From contig NZ_BCZS01000037.1 of assembly GCF_001598855.1 (NCBI RefSeq), positions 1 through 38,200 of the forward strand: a stretch of 38,200 nt of DNA, read 5' to 3'. A model generated the notes under the pieces. The model made no database searches and was not told where the DNA came from. It saw only the letters and a program-made list of their open reading frames with translations. The DNA comes from Pluralibacter gergoviae ATCC 33028 = NBRC 105706 (GTDB lineage Bacteria > Pseudomonadota > Gammaproteobacteria > Enterobacterales > Enterobacteriaceae). The position numbers were made by a program, and so were the translations under genes. Below are positions 9,456 through 18,056 of the stretch, piece by piece (positions within the stretch are counted from its first letter, which is position 1; every line of letters starts with the position of its first letter).

Positions 9456-9743
9456 TTATGCTGACTCATTATTTCTGGCCATAAAGGTTCTGGCAGTGCC
9501 ATCTTTCGGGTCAACAAAGGTAATATCTTCAGGATCACGACGAGGGCTGGCCAATGACAGAAATATTACGGGTTCTTCAAGAAGGGTTGGTAATGCATGG
9601 ACAACATTACGCTCGAAAAAAAGCACGTGGCCGGGGGCAAATTCGGCTTCGTCACGAGGATCTTCCATCCAGAGCGTCCCCATGAATCCCTGAATAACCT
9701 GACGCCGGAGGATCACCTGCTGATGGCTGAAAAACCGGAACTC
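9456..9743 (-). pseudogene. Cupin-domain protein, 5'-truncated remnant
   Basis: The C-terminal part of a small cupin protein. The open frame begins at 9743 just after an in-frame TGA, with an internal GTG at 9716 that could be mistaken for a start. The segment HQQVILRRQVIQGFMGTLW followed by FAPGHVLFFERNVVHALP matches the cupin beta-barrel pattern (H..Q....G.....PG......VVHA). The first barrel strands with the usual HxH metal ligands are missing, so it is unlikely to work. It lies just upstream of, and divergent from, the amide operon, so it may once have belonged to that locus. Confidence 0.6.
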
Positions 9744-9819
9744 TCAAAAAGTGCGTGGAACTAAAACAGGTGTGCATTACTCCACCTCATGTTGAAGAGA
9801 CCAGACTGCATCAGAAAAT

Positions 9820-9856
9820 TGCACCATAACTGAGCAAGCCGCATCCCATTGGTGCA
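9820..9856. promoter_or_regulatory. Two tandem NtrC-like binding sites
   Basis: TGCACCATAACTGAGCA (9820-9836) and CGCATCCCATTGGTGCA (9840-9856) each match 12 of 17 positions of the NtrC pattern TGCACTATATTGGTGCA (consensus from memory). The second has a perfect right half-site. Their centres are 20 bp apart, about two helical turns, and they lie 60-100 bp upstream of a sigma54-like promoter, the usual enhancer arrangement. Confidence 0.6.
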
Positions 9857-9906
9857 AAAGTGTCTCCAAAAATAAATAATCCATTGATTTAACTGTGCTT
9901 TAAAAA

Positions 9907-9922
9907 TGGCATGAATTTTTCA
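9907..9922 (+). promoter_or_regulatory. Sigma54-like (RpoN) promoter of the amide operon
   Basis: TGGCATG-AATT-TTTCA fits the sigma54 pattern TGGCAYR-N4-TTGCW with one mismatch (G to T in the -12 GC). Spacing between the -24 GG and the -12 pair is correct. Transcription would start near 9933, giving a leader of about 115 nt before the GTG at 10049. With the NtrC-like sites upstream this predicts induction under nitrogen limitation. Confidence 0.55.
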
Positions 9923-9932
9923 TGTCGGGTAT

Positions 9933-10025
9933 ATGCAAGCAGGGGCAACCCTTAAGCCTTGAATCCATTAAATATCGACAGGTAATGAAGCCTGATTGTC
10001 CTAATAAGGACAATCAGGCTTTTTT
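9933..10025 (+). promoter_or_regulatory. ANTAR-type antitermination leader
   Basis: The hairpin CAGGT (9979-9983) / GCCTG (9990-9994) closes a six-base loop AATGAA with A at position 1 and G at position 4, the signature of the second (P2) ANTAR stem. Its 3' arm GCCTG is also the beginning of the terminator 5' arm (from 9989), so the two structures exclude each other. Upstream, AGGG-GCAA-CCCT (9941-9952) is a weak hairpin where P1 would be, but it does not have the A1/G4 hexaloop. The AmiR-like ANTAR protein encoded at 11173-11766 is the obvious ligand. Confidence 0.65.
9989..10025 (+). terminator. Intrinsic terminator in the amide-operon leader
   Basis: AGCCTGATTGTCCT (9989-10002) and AGGACAATCAGGCT (10007-10020) form a perfect 14-bp stem with loop AATA, followed by TTTTT. 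It ends only 24 bases before the GTG start of the sensor gene, so it is an attenuator inside the leader, not the end of an upstream gene. Confidence 0.9.
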
Positions 10026-10048
10026 ATTAATGCAGAGAGCAAACATAC

Positions 10049-11176
10049 GTGCAAACTATTGATATTGGAATTTTGCTTTCCACAGAAGGTACCTACAGCC
10101 ACCTGGCGAACAGCACACTGCTTGGTGCGCGCCATGCCTTAGAGGAAATCAATGCCGATCCTGCTTATCCTTTTCAGCTGCGGGCCCGACATATCAACCC
10201 TGCGGGTGAACTCGCAGCCTACAGTGAAGCGGTGAGCACCTTTATCGCTCACGGCATCCGCCATATCTTCGGAACCATTACCTCTGCCAGTCGGAAGGAG
10301 ATTATCCCGGACCTGGAGCAGCATAACCTGCTGCTGTGGTATGGCTGTCCTTACGAGGGGTTCGAGAGCTGCGAGCAGGTCGTATATCTGGGCGGTTGTC
10401 CGAACCAGACTCTGCTGCCACTCCTGCGGCTGGCGCTGGATATGTTCGGAAATCGCTCCTGGCTGATCGGCTCTAACTACGTCTGGGGCTGGGAAAGCAA
10501 TCGTATCGCCCGTGAGGTAGTGGAAGGTTCCGGCGGTACGGTGGTGGGCGAAAAATATCTGCACCTGAGAAACAGCAACGTGACCGAGTTGATTGAGGCG
10601 ATTCTCAGCACAGAGGTAGATTTTGTGCTCAATAACCTGGTAGGCGAAACCTCTTATGCGTTTCTGCGCGCACTGGACGAGGCCTGTCTTCGCGATCGGC
10701 GGACGTTAGCGGTGCTCAGCTGTAATTTTACCGAAGCCGAAGTCGCCGAAGTCGCGCCACTAAGGGCGGTACGTTTGCTTTCCTGCGGACCGTTTTTTGA
10801 GAGCGTCGATCTCGATTTTTGCGCGCGGCAGCACCTGCAACATGGCGCACAGCGCATCTCCCACTACTATATCGGCGGCTGGCGGGCAGTAAGGCTGTTT
10901 GCCAATAGCCTGCGCGAGGCCAGAAACAGCGAGCCGGGTGCGGTGCTGGCGGCACTGCATCGTCAGCACGACGTTGATTCTCCGGGCGCTCGCTCAGTAA
11001 TGGCTCGAAACAACCACGCCTGTTTGCCCTGCTACATCGCTGAGTTGCAACAAACTTGCTTTCAGATACTGCATCGCGAACCGCTGCCGGTTATGCCCGA
11101 TCCCTATCTCTCCGCGACCGAGTTACGTGAAAGCCGAACGGTTGCAGCCAGACCTGCTCTGAGGATTGTTAAATGA
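10049..11176 (+). CDS. AmiC-like cytoplasmic amide sensor
   Basis: A 375-residue type I periplasmic-binding-fold protein of the AmiC/urea-amide receptor family (Peripla_BP_5). It starts directly with the first beta strand (QTIDIGILLSTEG) and has no signal peptide, as expected of a cytoplasmic sensor and not a transporter subunit. Family landmarks include RHIFGTITSASRKEIIP (71-87), PYEGFE (101-106), CPNQ (117-120) and GSNYVWGWESN (141-151); the tyrosine-rich segments line the ligand pocket in AmiC. In Pseudomonas, AmiC holds AmiR inactive until an amide binds. The start is GTG at 10049, just past the leader terminator. The stop overlaps the AmiR-like start (ATGA), implying translational coupling. 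The ligand is unknown. Confidence 0.85.
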   Translation: MQTIDIGILLSTEGTYSHLANSTLLGARHALEEINADPAYPFQLRARHINPAGELAAYSEAVSTFIAHGIRHIFGTITSASRKEIIPDLEQHNLLLWYGCPYEGFESCEQVVYLGGCPNQTLLPLLRLALDMFGNRSWLIGSNYVWGWESNRIAREVVEGSGGTVVGEKYLHLRNSNVTELIEAILSTEVDFVLNNLVGETSYAFLRALDEACLRDRRTLAVLSCNFTEAEVAEVAPLRAVRLLSCGPFFESVDLDFCARQHLQHGAQRISHYYIGGWRAVRLFANSLREARNSEPGAVLAALHRQHDVDSPGARSVMARNNHACLPCYIAELQQTCFQILHREPLPVMPDPYLSATELRESRTVAARPALRIVK

Positions 11177-11766
11177 AAACGCTGCTGTCCCCGGATTTAG
11201 ATGCTCAGCCGCTCCTGCTGGTAGACTGTGAAGCAAGGAGTCGCGAAGCGCTGGAAAAAAACCTGACGCGGATGGGTATCCGCTGGCACCACCTGACCGG
11301 AGATGAGGCTTTACCTCCTCTCACCCCCTGTGCAGTACTGGTGGAACTGGAGGCATTCGCCAGCCCGCTAACCCTGAGCCAGATCAATCTGGCGGGAATA
11401 CCGGTGATCGCGCTGACCTCACATGAGGGACTTTACCAGGTACAGCGCGCGCTGGAGTTAGGGGCAACAGCGCTCCTTACCAAGCCTATTACACAGCGAG
11501 CCATCTATACCACCCTGATGATGGCAGTGGGGCTGCGTCAGCAGTTGCATGACATTCAACAGCAACAGATGCTACTGCGCCAGCGTCTGGCAGCAATGCC
11601 GCAGATTACCCAAGCTCTGGCGGCCCAGATGCAAGCGGAAAGTATTGATGAACAACAGGCATGGGTTCGCCTGCGCTCGGAATCAATGTGTACGAACCAG
11701 TCGGTGGCACAGGTGGCGCAGAAGTGGCTGCTACGAATGTCGTCCGGCAAGCGGGGAGCACAATGA
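11173..11766 (+). CDS. AmiR-like ANTAR transcription antiterminator
   Basis: 197 residues, essentially the length of Pseudomonas AmiR. An N-terminal pseudo-receiver domain (about 12-118, LLLVDCEARSREALEKNL to LLTKPITQRAIY) lacks a clear phosphoacceptor aspartate. A glutamine-rich coiled coil (about 120-142) and a C-terminal ANTAR domain (about 143-190, with IDEQQAWVRLRSESM) follow. It should bind the leader RNA at 9933-10025 and allow transcription past the terminator once the AmiC-like partner releases it. It overlaps the genes on both sides by ATGA, so sensor, antiterminator and permease are translationally coupled. Confidence 0.85.
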   Translation: MKTLLSPDLDAQPLLLVDCEARSREALEKNLTRMGIRWHHLTGDEALPPLTPCAVLVELEAFASPLTLSQINLAGIPVIALTSHEGLYQVQRALELGATALLTKPITQRAIYTTLMMAVGLRQQLHDIQQQQMLLRQRLAAMPQITQALAAQMQAESIDEQQAWVRLRSESMCTNQSVAQVAQKWLLRMSSGKRGAQ

Positions 11767-12611
11767 ATAGAGTCGGATATTTTCTGCGCCGGCCAGCCCT
11801 GCTGCTCTCGCTGCTGTTTATTCTCCTGGTGGTGATGAGCGCGCTGTTTGCCCCCTGGCTCACCCCCTTCGATCCCGATGAACAGTTTGTCGAGGGACTG
11901 AGCCTGGAAGGCGCACCGCTTTCTCCCAACAGCACTTACTGGCTGGGAACCGATCTGCTGGGACGCGATCTCTTCTCGCGTTTAATTTACGGAGCTCGTA
12001 CTTCGTTACTCATCGGTGTTGTCGCCAACGGCACTGCAGTACTGATCGGCGTCCTGGTAGGGCTTAGCGCAGGTTATCTGCAGGGGCGTATCGGAGGGCT
12101 GCTGATGCGCTTTACCGATCTGATGATGGCGTTTCCCGCACTGCTGCTGGCGATTGCCCTGGCGGCGATTTTCCAGCCAAGTGTCTGGATCGTGTCCCTG
12201 GTGATCGCCATGGTGAACTGGGTGCAGATCGCCAGGGTTATCTACGCCGAAACTAGCGCGCTTAGCGCCCGCGACTTTATCGCCGTGGAACGCACCCTGG
12301 GGGCCGGAACGTTGCGTATTCTCGGCGTGCATTTAATTCCACATCTGGCGCCAACGGTGCTGGTCTGGGCCACACTAGGCATCTCCACCACAGTCCTGCT
12401 GGAAGCTACTCTATCGTTCCTCGGGGTGGGGGTACAGCCGCCAACGCCGAGTTGGGGCAACATCATCTTTGAAAGCCAGAGCTATTTTACTTCGGCTCCC
12501 TGGCTGGTGTTCTTTCCCGGCGCGGCGATTGTGCTGCTGTCGCTCTCTTTCAATATCGCTGGTGACGCCCTGCGCGACGCCCTCGATCCCGGCTTAAAAG
12601 GACGAAACTAA
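11763..12611 (+). CDS. ABC transporter permease, DppC/OppC type
   Basis: A 282-residue inner-membrane permease of the peptide/nickel uptake family. It has an N-terminal transmembrane helix (ALLLSLLFILLVVMSALFAP), the WLGTDLLGRDLFSRLIYGAR motif typical of DppC, about five further membrane segments, and a family-type cytoplasmic EAA loop (SALSARDFIAVERTLGAG). The start is ATG at 11763, overlapping the AmiR-like stop; a longer in-frame extension exists but lies inside the AmiR-like gene. It pairs with the DppB-like permease that follows. Having the C subunit before the B subunit is opposite to the usual dpp order. Confidence 0.9.
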   Translation: MNRVGYFLRRPALLLSLLFILLVVMSALFAPWLTPFDPDEQFVEGLSLEGAPLSPNSTYWLGTDLLGRDLFSRLIYGARTSLLIGVVANGTAVLIGVLVGLSAGYLQGRIGGLLMRFTDLMMAFPALLLAIALAAIFQPSVWIVSLVIAMVNWVQIARVIYAETSALSARDFIAVERTLGAGTLRILGVHLIPHLAPTVLVWATLGISTTVLLEATLSFLGVGVQPPTPSWGNIIFESQSYFTSAPWLVFFPGAAIVLLSLSFNIAGDALRDALDPGLKGRN

Positions 12612-13531
12612 TGCTATTTCTGGGAAAACGTCTGTTGCATGCCGGGCTGATCCTGCTTGGCGTTACGTTGATCTGCTATTTGCTGCTGTTTATGTTGCCC
12701 GCCGATCCAGCGCGCCAAATCGCCGGGCGCAGTGCCACGCCGGAAGTAGTCGAAAACATCCGCCATCAGTTGGGGTTGGATCTGCCGTTTTATCAGCAAT
12801 ATTGGCGTTATCTGCAGGGGCTGCTGCACGGCGATCTGGGACGCTCGTTTATTCAGCGCAGCGAAGTGAGTGAACTGGTTTCCGCCCGTATCGGGCCGTC
12901 ACTGCAGCTGATGGCGGCGGGTATTCTCTGCGAGTTGGTACTGGGGATCGCCCTCGGCACCCTGGCGGCGTTAAATCGCGGCGGGCTGGCGGACCGGCTT
13001 CTGATGGCGCTCTCCTTTATCGGTGTTTCGGCGCCGCAGTTCATCGCCGCGATGCTTTTTCTCTATCTTTTCGCCGTGGTACTCAACTGGTTCCCGATGG
13101 GAGGCTATGGCGGCTTCAGCCATCTGGCGCTACCGGCGCTAACCCTCGGCCTGCTCGGCAGCGGCTGGTATTCACGCATGTTGCGCTCGTCGATGATTGA
13201 GGTGCTGCATCAGGATTTTATCCGTACCGCGCGGGCCAAAGGGCTGGGCCGAACCCGCGTACTGCTGCGTCACGTGCTGCCGAATGCCGTGCTGCCGCTA
13301 ATTCCGATGATAGGCATTGATATCGGCATTTTTATGGGCGGACTGGTGGTAGTCGAATCGGTCTTTGGCTGGCCGGGTATCGGTCAGCTGGCCTGGCAGG
13401 CGATTCAACAGGTGGATATCCCGGTGATTGTCGGGGTAACCACCGTGTCAGCGGTTGCCATTGTTGGCGGCAACCTTATTGCGGATCTGGTGCTGCCGTG
13501 GGTCGATCCGCGCATTGATGTCAAAAAGTAG
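12611..13531 (+). CDS. ABC transporter permease, DppB/OppB type
   Basis: A 306-residue inner-membrane permease with a typical DppB N-terminus (GKRLLHAGLILLGVTLICYLL) followed by the conserved LPADPARQIAG segment. It has six membrane segments and the EAA loop SSMIEVLHQDFIRTARAKGL. The C-terminal GIDIGIFMGGLVVVESVFGW is strongly conserved in this family. Its ATG overlaps the stop of the preceding permease (TAATG). With its partner it would form the membrane channel for the substrate delivered by the binding protein encoded next. Confidence 0.92.
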   Translation: MLFLGKRLLHAGLILLGVTLICYLLLFMLPADPARQIAGRSATPEVVENIRHQLGLDLPFYQQYWRYLQGLLHGDLGRSFIQRSEVSELVSARIGPSLQLMAAGILCELVLGIALGTLAALNRGGLADRLLMALSFIGVSAPQFIAAMLFLYLFAVVLNWFPMGGYGGFSHLALPALTLGLLGSGWYSRMLRSSMIEVLHQDFIRTARAKGLGRTRVLLRHVLPNAVLPLIPMIGIDIGIFMGGLVVVESVFGWPGIGQLAWQAIQQVDIPVIVGVTTVSAVAIVGGNLIADLVLPWVDPRIDVKK

Positions 13532-13540
13532 CAGGGGAAG

Positions 13541-15148
13541 ATGATGAAAAATGCGTTATTGACAATGGCGGTGGCCGCGGCCTGTTTCTCTTATGGCGCG
13601 CAGGCTGACGAGAAGACCGGCGGCGATATCGTGGTGACCTACCAGAACGACGTGGCGACCCTCGATCCGGCCATTGGCTATGACTGGCAAAACTGGTCGA
13701 TGATCAAAAGCCTGTTCGACGGCCTGATGGACTATCGTCCCGGCACCACCGAGTTGGTGAACGACCTGGCGGAGAGCTACGCCATTTCCGAGGACGGCAA
13801 GGTCTACACCTTTGTGCTACGCAAAGGGGTGAAATTCCACAACGGCCGCGAGGTCACGGCGGCGGACGTGAAATATTCTCTGGAACGCACAGTCAACCCG
13901 AAAACCCAAAGTCCGGGCGCCGGGTTCTTCAGTCCCATCGCGGGCTATGACGAGGAGGCCAGCGGTAAAAGCACGACCCTGAGCGGTATCGAGGTCGTCG
14001 ACGATCATACGGTAAAAATCACTCTGAAAGAGCCCAACGCCACCTTCCTGCATGTGCTGGCGCTGAACTTTGCCTCGGTGGTTCCCCGTGAGGAGGTGGA
14101 GAAATGGGGCGCCGACTTCGGCAAGCATCCGGTCGGCAGCGGCGCGTTTGAGCTCCAGGAGTGGAAGCTGGGCCAGGAGCTGATCTTCCGCAAAAACCCG
14201 AACTACTTTAAAGCCGGCGTGCCGCGGCTGGATCACATAAAGTTCGAAATGGGACAGGATCCCTCGGTCGCTCTGCTGCGGCTGGAAAAAGGCGAAGTGG
14301 ATATTGCCGGCGACGGCGTACCACCCGCACAGTTTCTGTCGTTTAAAAACAACCCGGCCTATAAGGGCCTGATGGTCACCGGCGACCAGTTGCAGACCGG
14401 CTACGTGACGATGAAAACCACGCTGCCGCCTTACGATAATCTCAAAGTCCGCCAGGCGGTGAACATGGCGGTCAACAAAGATCGCATCGTGCGCATCATT
14501 AATGGACGCGCGGCGCCGGCCAACCAGCCACTGCCACCCGCCATGCCCGGTTATGACAAGGCATATCAGGGTTTCAGCTACGACCCGGCAAAAGCGAAGC
14601 AACTGCTCAGCGAAGCGGGTTTCCCCAACGGTTTTGCTACCGAACTGTACGTGATGAATACCGATCCGCAGCCGCGTATCGCCCAGTCTATCCAGCAGGA
14701 TCTGGCCAAAGTGGGCATCCACGCCAGCATCAAATCCCTGGCGCAGGCGAATGTGATTGCGGCGGGCGGCTCCGCCAGCCAAGCGCCGATGGTCTGGTCC
14801 GGCGGCATGGCGTGGATCGCCGATTTCCCGGATCCCTCCAACTTCTATGGCCCGATCCTCGGCTGCGCCGGGGCGGTAGAGGGCGGCTGGAACTGGGCGC
14901 GCTACTGCAACAAAGCGCTGGACGCGCAGGCGGCCGCGGCGGACAGCATGGTGAAACCCGACCAGCAGGACGCGCGCATTGAAGCCTGGCGCAAAATCTT
15001 CATCACTGCAATGGATGACGCGCCCTGGGTGCCGGTATTCAACGAGAAGCGCTACACCGTACATTCCGCACGCATGGGGGGCGAGGACGCGCTGTATGTC
15101 GATCCAGTGCATGTACCAGTCAACTACGACTATATCGGACTGAAATAA
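13541..15148 (+). CDS. Periplasmic solute-binding protein, SBP_bac_5 (DppA/OppA-like)
   Basis: 535 residues with a clear signal peptide (MKNALLTMAVAAACFSYG, predicted cleavage after AQA, about residue 22). Mature-protein motifs of cluster C binding proteins include TLDPAIGYDWQNWSMIKSLF, LAESYAISEDGKVYTFVLRKG, VKFHNGREVTAADVKYSLER and the PDPSNFYGP segment near the C-terminus. AGGGGAAG precedes two adjacent ATG codons (13541 and 13544). It captures the substrate for the two permeases. The family binds peptides, nickel, glutathione, opines and heme, so the fold does not give the ligand; the AmiC-like sensor and amidase suggest an amide or N-acyl compound. Confidence 0.92.
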   Translation: MMKNALLTMAVAAACFSYGAQADEKTGGDIVVTYQNDVATLDPAIGYDWQNWSMIKSLFDGLMDYRPGTTELVNDLAESYAISEDGKVYTFVLRKGVKFHNGREVTAADVKYSLERTVNPKTQSPGAGFFSPIAGYDEEASGKSTTLSGIEVVDDHTVKITLKEPNATFLHVLALNFASVVPREEVEKWGADFGKHPVGSGAFELQEWKLGQELIFRKNPNYFKAGVPRLDHIKFEMGQDPSVALLRLEKGEVDIAGDGVPPAQFLSFKNNPAYKGLMVTGDQLQTGYVTMKTTLPPYDNLKVRQAVNMAVNKDRIVRIINGRAAPANQPLPPAMPGYDKAYQGFSYDPAKAKQLLSEAGFPNGFATELYVMNTDPQPRIAQSIQQDLAKVGIHASIKSLAQANVIAAGGSASQAPMVWSGGMAWIADFPDPSNFYGPILGCAGAVEGGWNWARYCNKALDAQAAAADSMVKPDQQDARIEAWRKIFITAMDDAPWVPVFNEKRYTVHSARMGGEDALYVDPVHVPVNYDYIGLK

Positions 15149-15192
15149 TTTGATGGCGCCGGGACGGCGCCGCTGCTTAAAGGAGAGTCAGG

Positions 15193-16140
15193 ATGTGCCA
15201 AAATTGTCTGGTGAAGACCATTCATCATGCTCAACATCATTTCGGCTGGGATAACAGCCTGAGCCCGGTCCTGCACGTAGCTTCCGGCAGCCAACTGGAG
15301 TTTCACTGCCTGGATGCGGCTAACGGCTGGTTCAACGCCGGTTCTACCGCAGCGGATATCCCAACGCTGCCGTTTGATAAGCTCAACCCGGTCAGTGGCC
15401 CGGTCTATGTGGAAGGCGCTCAGCCGGGCGATGCGCTAAAGGTGACGCTGGAATCCTTTCGTCCCAGCGGCTTTGGCTGGACTGCGAATATCCCGGGCTT
15501 TGGCCTGCTGGCCGATCAGTTTTCTGATCCGGCGCTGACGCTGTGGCAATATGACCGCCAGGGCTTAACCCCCTGCGCCTTTGGCCGATATGGCCGCGTA
15601 CCGCTGAAACCCTTCGCCGGTACCCTCGGCGTCGCTCCCGCCGCCGCGGGCCATCATTCGGTGGTGCCGCCGCGCCGCGTGGGCGGCAATCTGGATATTC
15701 GCGATCTGGCCGCTGGCTGCACATTATGGCTACCGGTGGAAGTAGAAGGCGCGTTGTTTTCTATTGGTGACACCCACGCCGCGCAGGGCGATGGTGAAGT
15801 CTGCGGCACGGCGATTGAAAGCGCGATGGACGTGGTGGTGAAGCTGGAAGTAGTTAAAGATATGCCGCTGAAAACGCCGCGTTTCGCCACCCCTGGCCCA
15901 GTGACCCAACATCTGGATCGGCACGGCTACAGCGCCTTCACCGGCATTGGCCCTGACCTGATGACCGCCGCCCGCGACGCGGTAAGCTATACCATCGATG
16001 CGCTGTGCCGCGAACAAGGGATGTCGGCGGAAGAGGCCTATATGCTCTGCTCCGTGTGCGGCGATCTGCGCATCAGCGAAATCGTCGATCGGCCTAACTG
16101 GGTGGTGTCGTTCTATTTTCCCAACAGCGTGTTTAATTAG
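15193..16140 (+). CDS. Acetamidase/formamidase-family amidohydrolase
   Basis: A 315-residue cytoplasmic enzyme of the FmdA/AmdA family, the short (about 300-residue) form. Landmarks are PVYVEGAQPGDALKVTLES, a Gly/Pro-rich stretch near PFAGTLGVAPAAAGHHSVVPP, GGNLDIRDLAAG, FSIGDTHAAQGDGEVCGTAIE, and the C-terminal SAEEAYMLCSVCGDLRISEIVD. The ASP-gated core GD(T/A)HAAQGDGE is strongly conserved in the family. It should release ammonia from an amide, which fits the nitrogen-type promoter. AAAGGAGAG precedes the ATG. It lies between the binding protein and the ATPase of one importer, so its substrate is probably the imported compound or its breakdown product. Confidence 0.88.
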   Translation: MCQNCLVKTIHHAQHHFGWDNSLSPVLHVASGSQLEFHCLDAANGWFNAGSTAADIPTLPFDKLNPVSGPVYVEGAQPGDALKVTLESFRPSGFGWTANIPGFGLLADQFSDPALTLWQYDRQGLTPCAFGRYGRVPLKPFAGTLGVAPAAAGHHSVVPPRRVGGNLDIRDLAAGCTLWLPVEVEGALFSIGDTHAAQGDGEVCGTAIESAMDVVVKLEVVKDMPLKTPRFATPGPVTQHLDRHGYSAFTGIGPDLMTAARDAVSYTIDALCREQGMSAEEAYMLCSVCGDLRISEIVDRPNWVVSFYFPNSVFN

Positions 16141-16147
16141 GAGCGTT

Positions 16148-17881
16148 ATGTCAGCAGTCCTATTTCCGGCGCCGCTGCTCTCGGTCGAGCGCCTGTCGAT
16201 CCAGTTTGGTACACAGCGGGTGGTGGATGACGTCAGCTTTGCGCTCTGGCCGGGAAAAACTCTGTGCATTGCCGGCGAGTCGGGCAGCGGTAAATCGCTG
16301 ACTTCGCTGGCGATCATGGGTTTGCTTCCGGAGGAGGCACAGATTCCAGGCGGCGCGATTATTTTTGATAACCAGGATTTGCTCAGCCTACCGGAGCGGC
16401 AAATGCAGCTGCTGCGCGGCAAGTCGGTTGCCATGATTTTTCAGGAACCGATGACCTCGCTCAATCCGCTGATGACGGTGGGCCAGCAGCTGGAAGAGAC
16501 GCTGCAACGCCACGAAGTGCTGGGCCGCCGTGAACGGCGCAGCCGGGTCAGCACGATGCTGGACGCGGTCAAAATCAGTCATGTGGAGAAGCGCCTGCAA
16601 CAGTATCCGCACGAGCTTTCCGGCGGTATGCGCCAGCGGGTGATGATCGCCATGGCAATGCTGTGCCAGCCACAGGTGCTGATTGCCGATGAGCCGACCA
16701 CGGCCCTCGACGTCACTATTCAGGCGCAGATCCTCGAGTTGATGCGCGAACTGCAGCAGGCGTTTTCCACCAGCCTGCTGTTGATCACCCACGATATGGG
16801 AGTGGTGGCAGAAATGGCCGATGATGTGCTGGTCATGAGTCACGGCAAAATAATGGAGCAGGCTCCGGCTAAAACGCTGTTTACCTCGCCGCAGGCGGCT
16901 TATACCCGCCAGCTGTTGCAGGCGGTACCGGTGCTGGGCCAGGCGCCCGCGCTGGCGCCGGTCGAGGCGACGCGACCGTTGCTCAGCGTCCGCGACCTCA
17001 GCGTGCGCTTTCCGGTGCGCGGCGACGGCCTGCGCGTGCGTCGCGAAGTCCATGCCGTCGATGGCGTCAGCTTCGATCTTTTCCCCGGCGAGACGTTGGG
17101 CATCGTCGGTGAAAGCGGCTGCGGTAAATCGACGACGGCAAAAGCGCTGATGAATATGGTGCCATTTAGCGGCAGCGCGCAGCTTAACGGACAGGAGCTG
17201 CACGGCCTGAAGGACGAGGCGTTAAGAGCGGTACGCCGCGATTTGCAGATGGTGTTTCAGGATCCCTGGGCGGCGCTCAATCCGCGCAAAACTATTTTCG
17301 ACCTGGTTGGGGAGCCGCTGCTGATTCATGAGCAGATGCCCGCAGTACAGCGCACGGAGCGGGTGGCGCAGCTATTGCAGCAGGTCGGCCTGCCAGCGGA
17401 AGCGATGCGGCGTTATCCGCACCAGTTTTCCGGCGGCCAGCGCCAGCGCATTTGTATTGCCCGCGCGCTGGCGCTGAACCCGAAAGTGATCATCGCCGAT
17501 GAATCGGTTTCCGCGCTGGATGTTTCAGTACAGGCGCAGGTGCTGACGCTGCTGGAAGATTTGCGTCAGCGCTATCGGCTCAGCTATCTGTTTATTTCCC
17601 ATGATATGGCGGTGGTGGAGCGCATCTGCCACCGGGTAGCGGTGATGTTTGGCGGCCAGCTCGTGGAGATCGGCCCACGAGATCGAGTGTTGCACCATCC
17701 GCAGCATCCTTATACTCAGCACTTGCTCAGCGCCGTTCCTATACCTGACGTTCAGCAAAGACGGCAACCCCGAGCCACCAGCGCAATGCCGATAAGACCA
17801 GAACCGATCAAACCCATCGGCTATCAGAGAGTACCGCAGCGCTTTACCGATTTTGGCGACGGGCACCTCGTCGCCTGCTGA
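16148..17881 (+). CDS. Fused dual ATPase of the Dpp/Opp-type importer
   Basis: 577 residues carrying both ATPases (DppD-like then DppF-like) in one chain, as in GsiA and YejF. The first half has Walker A GESGSGKS (43-50), signature LSGGMRQR (about 157-164) and Walker B VLIADEP (about 177-183). The second half has Walker A GESGCGKS (about 321-328), signature FSGGQRQR (about 427) and Walker B VIIADES (about 447), with the usual C-terminal Opp/Dpp segment [12 protein letters not shown]. Start is ATG at 16148, seven bases after the amidase stop, with GAGCG upstream. It powers the 11763-15148 transporter; it is the last intact gene of the operon. Confidence 0.93.
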   Translation: MSAVLFPAPLLSVERLSIQFGTQRVVDDVSFALWPGKTLCIAGESGSGKSLTSLAIMGLLPEEAQIPGGAIIFDNQDLLSLPERQMQLLRGKSVAMIFQEPMTSLNPLMTVGQQLEETLQRHEVLGRRERRSRVSTMLDAVKISHVEKRLQQYPHELSGGMRQRVMIAMAMLCQPQVLIADEPTTALDVTIQAQILELMRELQQAFSTSLLLITHDMGVVAEMADDVLVMSHGKIMEQAPAKTLFTSPQAAYTRQLLQAVPVLGQAPALAPVEATRPLLSVRDLSVRFPVRGDGLRVRREVHAVDGVSFDLFPGETLGIVGESGCGKSTTAKALMNMVPFSGSAQLNGQELHGLKDEALRAVRRDLQMVFQDPWAALNPRKTIFDLVGEPLLIHEQMPAVQRTERVAQLLQQVGLPAEAMRRYPHQFSGGQRQRICIARALALNPKVIIADESVSALDVSVQAQVLTLLEDLRQRYRLSYLFISHDMAVVERICHRVAVMFGGQLVEIGPRDRVLHHPQHPYTQHLLSAVPIPDVQQRRQPRATSAMPIRPEPIKPIGYQRVPQRFTDFGDGHLVAC

Positions 17882-17897
17882 ACAAAAAAGCATTCAA

Positions 17898-17933
17898 ACC
17901 GGCGGATTTCCGCCGGTGGCAACACTGTTGCCA
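17898..17933 (+). terminator. Tandem hairpins after the amide operon
   Basis: ACCGGCGG-ATTT-CCGCCGGT (17898-17917) and, sharing its last base, TGGCAACA-C-TGTTGCCA (17917-17933). They begin 16 bases after the ATPase stop. No T-run follows, so they may act as RNA-stabilising hairpins or a partial terminator between the importer and the creatininase pseudogene. Confidence 0.45.
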
Positions 17934-18056
17934 CACAACTCGACGAGAGGCCATTAAACTGGAAAAGTTAGCACATAGCAGGACATAGAGCCGGTCTAAA
18001 ATGCCCTAAATGCAACGTACCGTATCTTTTATTGTTAGACAAAACCGGAGGTAAAC

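Noticed and set aside
13817..15112. Long minus-strand open frame of 431 codons opposite the binding-protein gene
   Set aside because: It is a mirror of the GC-rich SBP_bac_5 gene. The plus strand has a signal peptide and family motifs; the minus frame has none and no ribosome site.
16388..17203. Minus-strand open frame of 271 codons
   Set aside because: It lies wholly within the dual ATPase gene and reads as a His/Gln/Arg-rich shadow.
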